Part shown: in pieces, positions 9,268-17,588 of the stretch
Layout: each line of letters starts with the position of its first letter
Numbering within the stretch: position 1 is the stretch's first letter
NCBI RefSeq assembly: GCF_041438865.1
Contig: NZ_CP109451.1
Coordinates: forward strand, 124,001-188,000
DNA from: Streptomyces sp. NBC_01471
GTDB lineage: Bacteria; Actinomycetota; Actinomycetes; Streptomycetales; Streptomycetaceae
Reading direction: 5' to 3'
Length of the DNA stretch: 64,000 bases
Notes under the pieces: generated by a model
Databases searched by the model: none
The model's input: only the letters and a program-made list of their open reading frames with translations
What the model was told of the DNA's origin: nothing
Program-made: the position numbers and the translations under genes

Positions 9268-9705
9268 ATGACCACGCAGACCCATCACGTCGACCACGAA
9301 CTCATCCAGGCCGCGGGCCACGTCGCACGCACTGGCTGCCGGGGCGATAACCACACCATGGCGGCCGCGGCCCGTGCCAAGGACGGCCGGATCCTCACCG
9401 CAGTGAACGTCTACCACTTCACCGGCGGGCCCTGCGCCGAGCTGGTTCTCCTCGGCACGGCGGCCGCCCAGGGCGCCTACGAGTTGGACACGATCGTCGC
9501 CGTGGGCGACCGTGATCGGGGGATCGTTCCCCCGTGCGGACGGTGCCGCCAGGTCCTCCTCGACTACTTCCCGGCCCTGCAAGTCATCGTCGGGGCAGGC
9601 GAGCGGCTCCGGACGGTCTCCATCACCGATCTGCTTCCCGAAAGCTACGTATGGGCCGACCACCAGCTCGAAACCGACGAGGCCGAGCCACTCGGCACGA
9701 GCTGA
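9268..9705 (+). CDS. Cytidine deaminase-like zinc hydrolase
   Basis: This 145-aa protein carries the zinc-deaminase signatures GGPCAELVLLGTAAAQGA (zinc Cys and proton-shuttling Glu) and PPCGRCRQVLLDYFP (two zinc Cys). Three Cys ligands, small size and a Cys-Ala-Glu motif are features of tetrameric cytidine deaminases and of blasticidin-S deaminase. It would deaminate cytidine or a cytosine-containing nucleoside. The extended C-terminus after DLLPESYVWADHQ is closer to the blasticidin-deaminase type than to housekeeping enzymes, so an antibiotic nucleoside is a possible substrate (inference). The gene stands alone between remnants. Confidence 0.85.
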   Translation: MTTQTHHVDHELIQAAGHVARTGCRGDNHTMAAAARAKDGRILTAVNVYHFTGGPCAELVLLGTAAAQGAYELDTIVAVGDRDRGIVPPCGRCRQVLLDYFPALQVIVGAGERLRTVSITDLLPESYVWADHQLETDEAEPLGTS

Positions 9706-9854
9706 CACCGCCAGACATCAACAGGGCGGACGTTGCCCGATGCGGCATTGGTCTGCCAGAGAAGGCCGACCAAGCGGCCAACCGGAACAAGAACGGCGCG
9801 GAGGGCGGGCGTCCGGTCTCGCACGACGGCGAGTTGTACGAGGAGCGCAAAACC

Positions 9855-10248
9855 AACGCCAACGACTGCACTCATTTCGAGCAAGTGAGGGGCTCGATCA
9901 GCGTGCCCAGAGTCGGGCCCGGGCGACCGCGGACCCGACCCGGCCAGGTCGTTGCCGACAAGGGCTGCAGTTCTCGAAAGATCCGCGCCTAGCTGCGACG
10001 ACACGGTATCCCGCACACGATCCCCACTCTCCGACCAGATCCTCGGTCGATTGAACCGAGGTACGCGCCGCGGCAGAGCGCCCGGCTTCGACCGATGCAT
10101 CTACCGCCGCCGCAATGTCGTCGAGCGCTGCTTCAGTCGTCTCAAGCAATGGCGCGGGACGGCCACTCGCTACGACAAGACCCGTGAGTCCTACCAAGCC
10201 ACCGTCACCATCGCCTCGATCCTGCTCTGGATCTGCCCCTTGAAGACG
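9855..10248 (+). pseudogene. IS5-family transposase remnant, frameshifted
   Basis: Pieces of the C-terminal half of an IS5/IS112-type DDE transposase appear in order but in different frames. CTHFEQVRGSISVPRVGPGR and then GQVVADKGCSSRKIRA end at a stop near 9990. FDRCIYRRRNVVERCFSRLK, then QWRGTATRYDKTRESYQATV and TIASILLWI, follow in another frame around 10087-10240. RNVVERCF..LKQWRG.ATRYDK is diagnostic. The N-terminus and the ends of the element are not recognisable. Confidence 0.75.
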
Positions 10249-10622
10249 GTCTCTGGGCCGCCAGCCGGGGCGGAAGTGCGCGTCGGAGACGGTGTAGGGG
10301 CTCACGCGGCGGCCTCGCGGGTGCAGGTCTGCCACCCGTGCAGCACCCGTGTGCCGCCCGGCCCATGCACATGCTGCGCTGCACCCGCGACACCTCCGTC
10401 GTCCGCACCGTCCGCACCGCCCCGCCTCCGCCGATCCGCCGATCCGCCGACGGCCTGGCGGACTGTCGCGCGCACCGGGGGTCATAGGGGCCTGGAGGCC
10501 GTTGTGGGCGAGCGAGGCGAGGTGAGATGGATCCGGGACACTCCTGACGCTCGCTCGTATGAGCGAGGACCGGTGACGGCCTCTGTCGCGCGGTTCCCAG
10601 CGCGATCAGGTAATCAGGAACG
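10249..10622. other. Intergenic stretch without a gene
   Basis: I see no supported gene here. The last 60 bases are presumably the promoter region of the UvrA-like gene. Short ACCGTCCGC and CGATCCGC runs near 10400-10450 look like simple sequence noise. Confidence 0.4.
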
Positions 10623-13091
10623 GTGGACAAGGACGCGACCGACCCCTTCGTGCATGTCCGGGGCGCCAGTGAGAACAACCTGCGGAACATCGATGTCGAT
10701 GTTCCGCGGGACGTGATGGTCGCCTTCACCGGCGTCTCCGGTTCGGGCAAGTCCTCACTCGCGTTCGGCACGCTCTACGCCGAGGCCCAGCGGCGCTACT
10801 TCGAGTCCGTAGCACCGTACGCCCGAAGGCTGTTGCAACAGGTCGGCGCACCGCACGTGCAGGAGATCACCGGACTGCCACCGGCCGTGGCCCTGCAGCA
10901 GCGACGCGGGTCGCCCAGCTCGCGTTCGACGGTCGGCACCATCACCACGCTGTCCAATCTGCTGCGCATGCTGTACTCCCGCGCCGGCACCTATCCGCCC
11001 CGGGCCGCACGGCTGGAAGCCGAGTCGTTCTCACCCAATACCGCGGCCGGCGCATGCCCGGAGTGCCACGGGCTGGGCGTCGTGCACGACGTCGCCGAGG
11101 ACCTGCTCGTCCCGGACCCCTCGCTGAGTATCCGCGAGGGAGCGATCGCCGCCTGGCCGGGTGCCTGGCAGGGCGCCAACCTGCGCAGTGTCGTGAGCGG
11201 ACTGGGGATCGACATCGACCGACCGTGGCGCAGGCTCAGGAAGAAGGACCGGGACTGGCTGCTGTACACGGACGAGCAGCCCTCCGTGTACATCGAGCCG
11301 GAGGAGGACCGCGTCGACTACGGCTACCAGGGCAAGTTCTGGAGCGCCCGCAAGCACGTCATGCACGTCCTCGCCGACTCCAGGAGCGAGAAGATGCGCG
11401 AACGGGCGCTGCGGTTCGTCAGGAGTGTGCCCTGCCCGGAGTGTCACGGCAGCGGACTGCGGCCCGAGGCGCTCGCCGTGACCTTCGTCGGACGTTCCAT
11501 CGCCGAAATCAACGCGATGCCGCTCACCGAGGTCGCGGCGCTGCTGCGGCCCGTCGCGGGGCGGTCGGGGGCCGACGCCACCACGTCGACCGCCCGATCC
11601 GGGGAGACGACCGAGGTCGCGGTCCGGATCTGCGGCGATCTGGTCGCGCGGGTCGAGGTACTGCTCGACCTGGGCCTCGGATATCTCAGCCTCGGGCGCC
11701 GCTCGACGACCCTGTCGCCGGGCGAGGCGCAGCGCCTGCGGGTCGCCACCCAGTTGCGCTCGGGACTGTTCGGCGTCGTCTACGTCCTCGACGAACCCTC
11801 CGCGGGCCTGCACCCGGCTGACGCGGAACCACTGCTGGACGTGCTGGACCGCCTCAAGGCGGCGGGCAACTCACTGTTCGTCGTGGAGCACGACATGGAC
11901 GTCGTACGGCGGGCGGACTGGGTGGTCGACATCGGCCCCGGCGCGGGCGAGGGCGGCGGGCGCGTGCTGTACAGCGGCCCGGTCGCCGGTCTTGAGCGGG
12001 TGAGGGAGTCGGCCACGAGCCAGTACCTGTTCGGGCGCGCCAGGCCGCTCGATCACCGCCCGCGCACACCGCACGGCTGGCTGCACCTGAGCGGCGTCTC
12101 CCGCCACAATCTGCACGACGTGTCCGTCGACGTACCCCTCTGCGTACTGACGGCGGTGACGGGCGTGTCCGGTTCCGGAAAGTCGACGCTGGTGACGCAG
12201 GTGCTCGCCGAGGTCGTCCGCGGCCACCTCGGACTCGTACCCGGGGAGCCCGACGAGGCGCAGCTGGAGGTCGACGTCCGGGACGCGTCGGGGGTCGAGT
12301 CGTTCGACCGGCTGGTCCGGGTCGACCAACGGCCCATCGGCCGAACTCCCCGGTCCAACCTGGCCACGTACACGGGAATGTTCGACGCGGTGCGCAAGCT
12401 GTACGCGGCGACGGACGAGGCCAGGGCGCGCGGCTACTCGGCCGGGCGGTTCTCCTTCAACGTGCCCGAAGGGCGGTGCGAGACCTGCCAGGGCGAAGGA
12501 TTCGTCGCGGTGGAACTGCTCTTCCTGCCTGGCACCTACGCGCCGTGCCCGACCTGCCAGGGCGCCCGGTACAACGCCGAAACGCTGGAAGTCACCTACC
12601 GCGGCAAGAACATCGCGGACGTGCTGGGGCTGTCCGTCGACGCCGCCGCCGAGTTCCTGTCCGCCGTCCCGGCCGCCTCCCGCAGTCTGGAGACGTTGCG
12701 CGAGGTGGGACTGGGGTACCTGCGGCTGGGGCAGCCCGCGACGGAGCTCAGCGGTGGTGAGGCGCAACGCATCAAACTGGCCACCGAACTGCAGCGGGCC
12801 CGCCGCGGCCACGCGCTCTACCTGCTCGACGAGCCGACGGCGGGGCTGCACCCCTCGGACGTCGCGCTGCTGCTGCGACAGCTGCACCGACTCGTCGACG
12901 CCGGCAACACGGTCGTCCTCGTCGAGCACGACCTGGACACGATCGCCACCGCCGACTGGGTCATCGACCTCGGGCCGGGCGGCGGTGACGCGGGCGGGCG
13001 GGTGGTCGCGGCGGGCCCGCCGGCCAAGGTGGCGAGGGCCCGCCGCAGCGCCACCGCGCCCTATCTCGCGGCCCGGCTCGCGCGCTCCTGA
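10623..13091 (+). CDS. UvrA-like ABC ATPase (excinuclease A paralogue)
   Basis: The product is 822 aa and has two ABC modules with GVSGSGKSSL and GVSGSGKSTL Walker A motifs. The signature loops are LSPGEAQRLRVA and LSGGEAQRIKLA, and zinc-finger pairs CPECHG..CPECHG and CETCQGEG..CPTCQG are present. It is shorter than housekeeping UvrA (about 950-1000 aa) because the UvrB-binding insert is missing, which is characteristic of class II UvrA proteins such as DrrC-type self-resistance proteins. It should bind DNA carrying bulky drug adducts, or displace the drug, without UvrB. No intercalator or alkylator biosynthesis genes are seen nearby, so the ligand is unknown. A stand-alone gene with a GTG start after AGGAAC. 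Confidence 0.88.
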   Translation: MDKDATDPFVHVRGASENNLRNIDVDVPRDVMVAFTGVSGSGKSSLAFGTLYAEAQRRYFESVAPYARRLLQQVGAPHVQEITGLPPAVALQQRRGSPSSRSTVGTITTLSNLLRMLYSRAGTYPPRAARLEAESFSPNTAAGACPECHGLGVVHDVAEDLLVPDPSLSIREGAIAAWPGAWQGANLRSVVSGLGIDIDRPWRRLRKKDRDWLLYTDEQPSVYIEPEEDRVDYGYQGKFWSARKHVMHVLADSRSEKMRERALRFVRSVPCPECHGSGLRPEALAVTFVGRSIAEINAMPLTEVAALLRPVAGRSGADATTSTARSGETTEVAVRICGDLVARVEVLLDLGLGYLSLGRRSTTLSPGEAQRLRVATQLRSGLFGVVYVLDEPSAGLHPADAEPLLDVLDRLKAAGNSLFVVEHDMDVVRRADWVVDIGPGAGEGGGRVLYSGPVAGLERVRESATSQYLFGRARPLDHRPRTPHGWLHLSGVSRHNLHDVSVDVPLCVLTAVTGVSGSGKSTLVTQVLAEVVRGHLGLVPGEPDEAQLEVDVRDASGVESFDRLVRVDQRPIGRTPRSNLATYTGMFDAVRKLYAATDEARARGYSAGRFSFNVPEGRCETCQGEGFVAVELLFLPGTYAPCPTCQGARYNAETLEVTYRGKNIADVLGLSVDAAAEFLSAVPAASRSLETLREVGLGYLRLGQPATELSGGEAQRIKLATELQRARRGHALYLLDEPTAGLHPSDVALLLRQLHRLVDAGNTVVLVEHDLDTIATADWVIDLGPGGGDAGGRVVAAGPPAKVARARRSATAPYLAARLARS

Positions 13092-13595
13092 CGACGGCGC
13101 GAGAGGCTGAGCACCGGTCAGCCGGGCTCGGGGCGCAGGGTCGCGCGCGTTGCCCTGCTGCGTTCCAGATTGTGGCGGACATCCATGGCCACCAACGAGG
13201 GCTCTCATGGCGGCTCCGGCGGTCGGCTGCACGCCAATTCGGCTCAACGTTGAGGAACACCGGTCATCGGAGTCCGTATCGCCCGCAAGGGCATCGCCTC
13301 CAGCGAACGGTCGGAACGTAGGAGGTGGGTCATCGAACGCACCATGGCGGCCACAGCGTTGCGCGGTTGCGCCGTTCATCCGCCTGGCGTTGCCGGCCCG
13401 GGGCGCGCTCGGCAGCCGCTGCTTGAGGATGCAGCAGCACCAGAGAAAAATATACTTAAAGCCATTCTTTGGGCATCTAGTCCATTTAAGGCCATTGGAT
13501 CATTTCATGGAGCGCTGCGCGGCCCGTTCCGGCCTACGTTGACTGTGTGCCGGCCGGAGAACATCTCCGGCCGCACAAATCGAGAGGTCGCCCTC
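13092..13595. other. Intergenic region with an AT-rich promoter-like patch
   Basis: No gene is visible. Bases 13440-13505 are strikingly AT-rich for this window (AGAAAAATATACTTAAAG and then CATTTAAGGCCATTGGATCA). They lie about 100-150 bp before the secreted glycine-rich gene, so they are the best candidate for its promoter. Confidence 0.5.
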
Positions 13596-14216
13596 ATGCG
13601 CTCCACGCGTACTCCTGCTGTCCCCCGGATCCTCCTGGTTGCCGCGATCGCCGTCCTCAGCCTCACGGCACCCACCCTCGCGTCCGCGGCCCCCCGTGCC
13701 GACGCGCACAGTATCCGGACCCAGACCAGCTTCGGCATCCTCGGCTTCCCCGGCGCGAACGGCATCAACGGAGCAGGGACCAACGGCGGCACCGGCGGCC
13801 TGGGCGGCACCGGCGGCGCTGCCGGAGCCAACGGCAACGGCGGCACCGGGGGCAACGGGGGCAACGCCACCCTCGGTAGCACCGGCGGCAAGGGCGGCAC
13901 TGGCGGTGCCGGGGGCGCCAATGGCAACGGCGGCGCGGGGGGCACGGGCGGTAACGCCACCCTCGGCGGCACCGGCGGCAAGGGCGGCGTGGGCGGTGTA
14001 GGCAACGCCGGGCTCGGCATCGCCGGCGGTAAGGGCGGCAACGGCGGCGCCTCCACGGCCGGCGGCAGCCACACGGGTGGCACCGGCGGCGCCGGCGGCG
14101 CCGCCAGCCCGGTATGCCCCGGCAAGCCCGGCGGTGACGGCACCAACGCCACATCCACCGCAGACGGCATCGCCGGCGCCACCGGCGCTGCCGGCAAGAC
14201 CACCCTCCCCTGCTGA
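13596..14216 (+). CDS. Secreted Gly-Gly-X repeat protein (PE_PGRS-like composition)
   Basis: The ATG at 13596 follows GAGAGG and gives 206 aa. A Sec signal peptide covers residues 1-30 (basic MRSTRTPAVPR, then ILLVAAIAVLSLT, cleavage near ASA-AP). After a short linker the mature protein is almost entirely GG-X triplets with Asn, Thr, Ala and Lys, for instance GTGGLGGTGGAAG. It ends in a less regular tail holding two Cys (SPVCPGKPGG and a C-terminal C) that could form a disulfide. Composition resembles mycobacterial PGRS and polyglycine-II bundles, but there is no PE domain. A surface, adhesion or matrix role is plausible but unproven. Two long hairpins follow the stop. Confidence 0.75.
   Translation: MRSTRTPAVPRILLVAAIAVLSLTAPTLASAAPRADAHSIRTQTSFGILGFPGANGINGAGTNGGTGGLGGTGGAAGANGNGGTGGNGGNATLGSTGGKGGTGGAGGANGNGGAGGTGGNATLGGTGGKGGVGGVGNAGLGIAGGKGGNGGASTAGGSHTGGTGGAGGAASPVCPGKPGGDGTNATSTADGIAGATGAAGKTTLPC
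13821..13997 (+). repeat. Tandem repeat inside the glycine-rich gene
   Basis: Two adjacent copies of a unit of 87 and 90 bases (13821-13907 and 13908-13997) encode GANGNGG.GG.GGNATLG.TGGKGG.GG. They differ at few positions, which suggests recent duplication in register with the reading frame. Confidence 0.8.
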
Positions 14217-14222
14217 ACGGAA

Positions 14223-14321
14223 TACGGCTCTCTGCCCGGGGGCGCACATTCGACCAACCGGACCCTGAGCGGCCGGCGAGACCGCTGGACGGCACCGCAG
14301 CACCCCGGGCAGAAAGCCGTA
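14223..14321. terminator. Long inverted repeat downstream of the glycine-rich gene
   Basis: The 19-base arms 14223-14241 and 14303-14321 (TACGGCT.TCTGCCCGGGG and its complement) pair with one mismatch across a 61-base spacer. The repeat starts just after the stop at 14216. It may help end transcription or mark the edge of an inserted piece. Confidence 0.5.
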
Positions 14322-14331
14322 CGACGTCACG

Positions 14332-14378
14332 CACCGAAGCGACCCCCGGAACCTTCCCGGCCGGGGGTCGCTTCGGTG
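14332..14378. terminator. Strong hairpin terminator
   Basis: A perfect 18-bp stem, CACCGAAGCGACCCCCGG at 14332-14349 paired with 14361-14378, has an 11-base loop and no T run. This is the usual form of streptomycete terminators. It would end the glycine-rich transcript. Confidence 0.7.
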
Positions 14379-14518
14379 TCCATGGCGACTGTTGCCGGGC
14401 GAATCCGGCCGGGTCGATCGCGGCACAGCCAGCACATCCAGAGCAAGGCCCATACCCGGCACGCCCAGAGGCCGACGGACGAAGTCCAGACCGCGATTCT
14501 CCCGAGGAACAGCCCGGT

Positions 14519-14773
14519 GACTGGCGGGAGGCGCTGCGTGTCCTCGCCCATCGCACCAGGCAGGCCGCTCTCCGTCACGAATGGCTGGCCGACCTGCTCG
14601 GCGGCCGCCCGACCCTGGGTCCGAACGGCCTCGCCGTGACCGAGGCCACGCTGGCCGCCCTCGACGGGCTCGCCGACGTCGACACCGTCATGCGCATCAA
14701 CATGCTCGAACGCCAGATGTCCGGCCGCGCCGGTTTCCAACTCCTGCGTAAGCGAGTACTCCTCGCTTCATGA
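14519..14773 (+). pseudogene. Chimera of a TetR C-terminal domain and an ISL3 transposase tail
   Basis: One open frame joins two unrelated remnants. DWREALRVLAHRTRQAALRH and the following LGPNGLAVTEATLAALDGL match the ligand-binding C-terminal domain of TetR-family regulators. Then, in frame, LERQMSGRAGFQLLRKRVLL is the last 20 or so residues of ISL3-family transposases (compare LKRQMFGRAGFALLHKRVPL at 50540-50600). The regulator's DNA-binding part and the rest of the transposase are missing. No start or ribosome site is apparent. Confidence 0.6.
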
Positions 14774-14960
14774 CAGCAGCGGCGGTCGCGGCGGCCAGAG
14801 TGCTCGACGGTGCCCACGGGTGCCGCTGATTCCCCGAGCGCCGGAGTACCACCGATCACTTGTGGTGGCCGTGTCCCACAACCTGAGCCAGAGCCCGGGA
14901 ACGGGAGGCGGTCGTGGGGGTTGAGGAGCATCAACACGAGGATCTGTGCCCGGCCCTGGC

Positions 14961-15764
14961 TCATGCCGCCTGCATGCCGCCGTCGACAGGGAGGACCGTT
15001 CCGGTCACGTAGGAGGCTCGGTCGCTGAGGAGCCAGGCGGCGGCCTGGGCGATCTCGTCGGGCTCGGCCGCGCGACGCAGCGGTGTGTGCGCGTTGAGCT
15101 GGTCGATGATGCCGGGTGAGCGATCGTTCCATGTGCGCACCATTTCGGTCAGTGTGGTGCCGGGAGCGATGGCGTTGACGCGGATGCCTTCCGGGCCGTA
15201 AGTGACGGCCGCCGACTCGGTGAGGCTGTTGACCGCTCGCTTCATCGCACCGTAGGCGGACAGTTCGGGGTTGCCCCTCAGGCTGCCGACGGAGGAGTTG
15301 TTGACGATGGCTCCCGTGCCGACGGTGGCCCGGATGGCGGCGACCTCGGCGGACATGGCCAGCCACGGACCCTTGAGGTTCACGGCGTAGACGCGGTCGA
15401 AATCCGTCTCAGGCACGTGGTCCATCGGGGCCGGTGGCATGCTCGTCGCTGCGTTGTTGAAGGCGATGTCGAGCTGGCCGTACAGGCCCACGGCGCGGTC
15501 GACGGCGGCACGGACGCTAGCCCCGTCGGCCAGGTCACACACCGTGTACTCGGCGGTGCCGCCGGCTGCCCGGATCTCCTCGGTCACCGCCTTGAGCTGG
15601 TCCTCCGTGCGGGCTGCGAGCAGCACCCGGGCGCCCTCCCGGGCGAACAGCCGCGCTGCGGCGGCGCCGATGCCGCGCCCGGCACCGGTGATGAAGGCGA
15701 CCTTGCCGGCCAGCAGGCCCACGGCGGCGGGGATGGAGGTGTCGGTGATCTGTGCATTGTTCAT
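14961..15764 (-). CDS. Classical SDR-family oxidoreductase
   Basis: This 267-aa NAD(P)-dependent dehydrogenase/reductase has GAGRGIG as cofactor motif, NNAA in place of NNAG, the catalytic Ser in IVNNSSVGS, the pair SAYGAMK (Tyr and Lys), and the tail YVTGTVLPVDGGMQAA. Length and domain are complete. The start at 15764 (MNNAQITD) lies 87 bp from the divergent XRE regulator, with a palindrome between them, so the regulator probably controls it. The substrate is unknown; the family reduces ketones or oxidises alcohols. Confidence 0.9.
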   Translation of the reverse strand: MNNAQITDTSIPAAVGLLAGKVAFITGAGRGIGAAAARLFAREGARVLLAARTEDQLKAVTEEIRAAGGTAEYTVCDLADGASVRAAVDRAVGLYGQLDIAFNNAATSMPPAPMDHVPETDFDRVYAVNLKGPWLAMSAEVAAIRATVGTGAIVNNSSVGSLRGNPELSAYGAMKRAVNSLTESAAVTYGPEGIRVNAIAPGTTLTEMVRTWNDRSPGIIDQLNAHTPLRRAAEPDEIAQAAAWLLSDRASYVTGTVLPVDGGMQAA

Positions 15765-15789
15765 GGCAGCAAGCGTGTGTCCGGGCGTG

Positions 15790-15826
15790 GAGCCGATCCA
15801 GGCACCAGCGGTACCTGGATCGGCTC
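15790..15826. promoter_or_regulatory. Palindromic operator between the SDR and the XRE regulator
   Basis: Perfect 13-bp arms GAGCCGATCCAGG (15790-15802) and its complement (15814-15826) flank an 11-bp spacer. The site lies between two divergent starts, 25 bp from each, and overlaps where both promoters must be. It is a likely binding site for the adjacent XRE-type regulator. Confidence 0.7.
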
Positions 15827-15851
15827 CTTGGCAGCCACGCACACTGGAGGT

Positions 15852-16706
15852 ATGGATAGACGAGAGCTGGCCGGCTTCCTGCGCAGCAGGCGCGAGGGCA
15901 TAACCCCTGCCGACGTGGGGCTGCCCGCCGGGCCGCGCCGCCGCACCCCGGGGCTGCGCCGCGAGGAGGTGGCACAGCTGGCGTACATCTCCACCGAGTA
16001 CTACACGCGGCTGGAGCAGGCCCGCGGCCCGCGCCCCTCGCGCGAGGTACTCGCCGGCCTGGCCCGGGCCCTGCGCCTGTCGGACCCCGAGCGCGACCAC
16101 CTGCACCACCTCGCCGGCGCCCCGCCCGGCTCGCCGAGCGGGCCCTCACGTGAAGTGCCGCGGAGCATCCTCGACCTACTGCGGCGGCTGCCGCACACCG
16201 CGGCGATCGTGCTCTCCGCGACCTACGAGGTGATCGCCTGGAACGACCTGGCAGCCGCCCTCCTGGAGGACTTCTCCCCGCTTTCCCGGCCCGAGCGCAA
16301 CCTCGTGCGCCGTGCCTACCTCGCACCACAATCGCGGGAGCGGCGGCTGCTGTACGACCCGTTCGACGCGGAGGCGTTCGCCCGTACCGCGGCCCGGCGC
16401 CTGCGCGCCGCTGCCGCCCGCTACCCGGACGACCCCGAGGTGGCCACGCTGGTGAGTGAACTTCTCGCCGGCAGCGCGGAATTCGCCCGGCTGTGGGCTG
16501 CCCACGACGTACGCGCCGAGCCCGCCCTGCGCAAGACCATCAACCACCCGCTCATCGGCCGCATCACCGTCAACTGCGACGTCCTGGACGTCACCGACCG
16601 GGACCAACAGGTCGTGATCTACACGGCCGAGCCCGGCTCCCCGGCAGAAGAGGCACTGCGGCTGCTGTCGGTGATCGGTACGCAGCGCATGGACGTGCCC
16701 GGCTGA
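15852..16706 (+). CDS. XRE-family regulator with MmyB-like ligand domain
   Basis: The protein has 284 aa. Residues 1-85 form the helix-turn-helix of the actinomycete HTH_31 group (MDRRELAGFLRSRREGITPA, RRRTPGLRREEVAQLAYIST, YYTRLEQARGPRPSREVLAG). The rest matches the MmyB-like PAS-fold domain, with WNDLAAALL, PERNLVRRAYL and LIGRITVNCDVLDV. This is one of the commonest regulator types in Streptomyces and is usually divergent from an SDR it represses, exactly as here. The ATG at 15852 follows GGAGG by only one base, so the ribosome site is poorly spaced and the message may be nearly leaderless. Confidence 0.88.
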   Translation: MDRRELAGFLRSRREGITPADVGLPAGPRRRTPGLRREEVAQLAYISTEYYTRLEQARGPRPSREVLAGLARALRLSDPERDHLHHLAGAPPGSPSGPSREVPRSILDLLRRLPHTAAIVLSATYEVIAWNDLAAALLEDFSPLSRPERNLVRRAYLAPQSRERRLLYDPFDAEAFARTAARRLRAAAARYPDDPEVATLVSELLAGSAEFARLWAAHDVRAEPALRKTINHPLIGRITVNCDVLDVTDRDQQVVIYTAEPGSPAEEALRLLSVIGTQRMDVPG

Positions 16707-16873
16707 TTGAAGCCCTCCAACACCGGCGCCCCACCGGCCCGCTCAGCAGAACCGGCGGTTCCTCGGCACCGGTCTTCGTTGCGATGTTCCCCACCGCACA
16801 GTCCCACCGCGGACAGTCCCACCGCTAGTGAGGTACCCGGCACCAACGTGACCGACCGTGGCATGATCGTGTC

Positions 16874-17269
16874 ATGGAGCACTTCATACGTCCCCAAGGT
16901 TCACCGCCTGTCAACGGATACAGCCATGCGGTCGCCTTCACCGGAGCGATGGTCGCCGTCTCGGGTCAAGTTCCCGTGGACGGCAACGGTGATCCGGTCG
17001 GCAAAGGGGACCCTGAGGCGCAGGTCCGGCGGGTCTATGCGAATCTGATCGCTGCTCTGGAGGCAGCGGGTTCCGACCTGGAACACGTGGTCAAGCTAAC
17101 GGTCTATCTGACTGATCTGAACGATCTGGGCGTGTTCCGCAAGGTACGAGACGAGTACCAGGACGCAACGAGCCCTCCCGCTTGTTCCTTGGTGAGGGTC
17201 GCCGGGCTGGTTCACCCGGACTTCCGGGTCGAGATCGACGCATTGGCTGTGGTGCCCAGTGCCGGGTAA
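16874..17269 (+). CDS. RidA-family protein (YjgF/YER057c/UK114)
   Basis: This 131-aa protein has the Rid fold pattern. AVAFTGAMVAVSGQVPVDGN is followed by QVRRVYANLIAALEAAGSDL, the motif VVKLTVYLTDLNDL and ACSLVRVAGL. The usual active-site Arg of RidA (in the RP/RxxxxV region near 105) aligns with SLVRVAGL, and the final Glu lies in FRVEIDALAV. RidA enzymes hydrolyse reactive enamine/imine intermediates; several relatives act in secondary metabolism instead. It is a stand-alone gene. Confidence 0.85.
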   Translation: MEHFIRPQGSPPVNGYSHAVAFTGAMVAVSGQVPVDGNGDPVGKGDPEAQVRRVYANLIAALEAAGSDLEHVVKLTVYLTDLNDLGVFRKVRDEYQDATSPPACSLVRVAGLVHPDFRVEIDALAVVPSAG

Positions 17270-17588
17270 CGACAAGGCACTGTCCGGCGGGTCACGGTCG
17301 GAGCCATAAGCGGATTGCTGCTGCGGTGACCGAAACCCCCGCCAAGGGGGCGGGCCGGGAGAGCCCCGGTTCCGGAGGTCCGGCCCGAGCGTGGCTCACG
17401 GCCGGTGACGCCGACTGGGGCCTGTGCCTGTACGTCCCGGTGCACCGGGACCCGGGTGACCGGCGTCGTCCCTCCGCTTCCCGGTGTAGTCAGTCAGGAT
17501 CGGCCCGGGTTCCAGCAGCTCATCTGCCAGGCCGACGACGAACTGGGCTGGCTGGTCCTGGGGTCAGCGGGTCGGCGCCGCGGCTGGG
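17270..17588. other. Stretch with only a weak remnant
   Basis: No intact gene is visible. Around 17395-17600 two plus-strand frames (GDADWGLCLYVPVHRDPGD, then GFQQLICQADDELGWLVLGS) have natural-looking composition and may be a frameshifted leftover. I cannot name it. Confidence 0.35.

Noticed and set aside
13500..14257. Long antisense open frames over the glycine-rich gene, up to 320 residues.
   Set aside because: They are the expected shadow of GGC-rich codons (Pro/Ala-rich in reverse), without a ribosome site, while the plus strand has a signal peptide and start.
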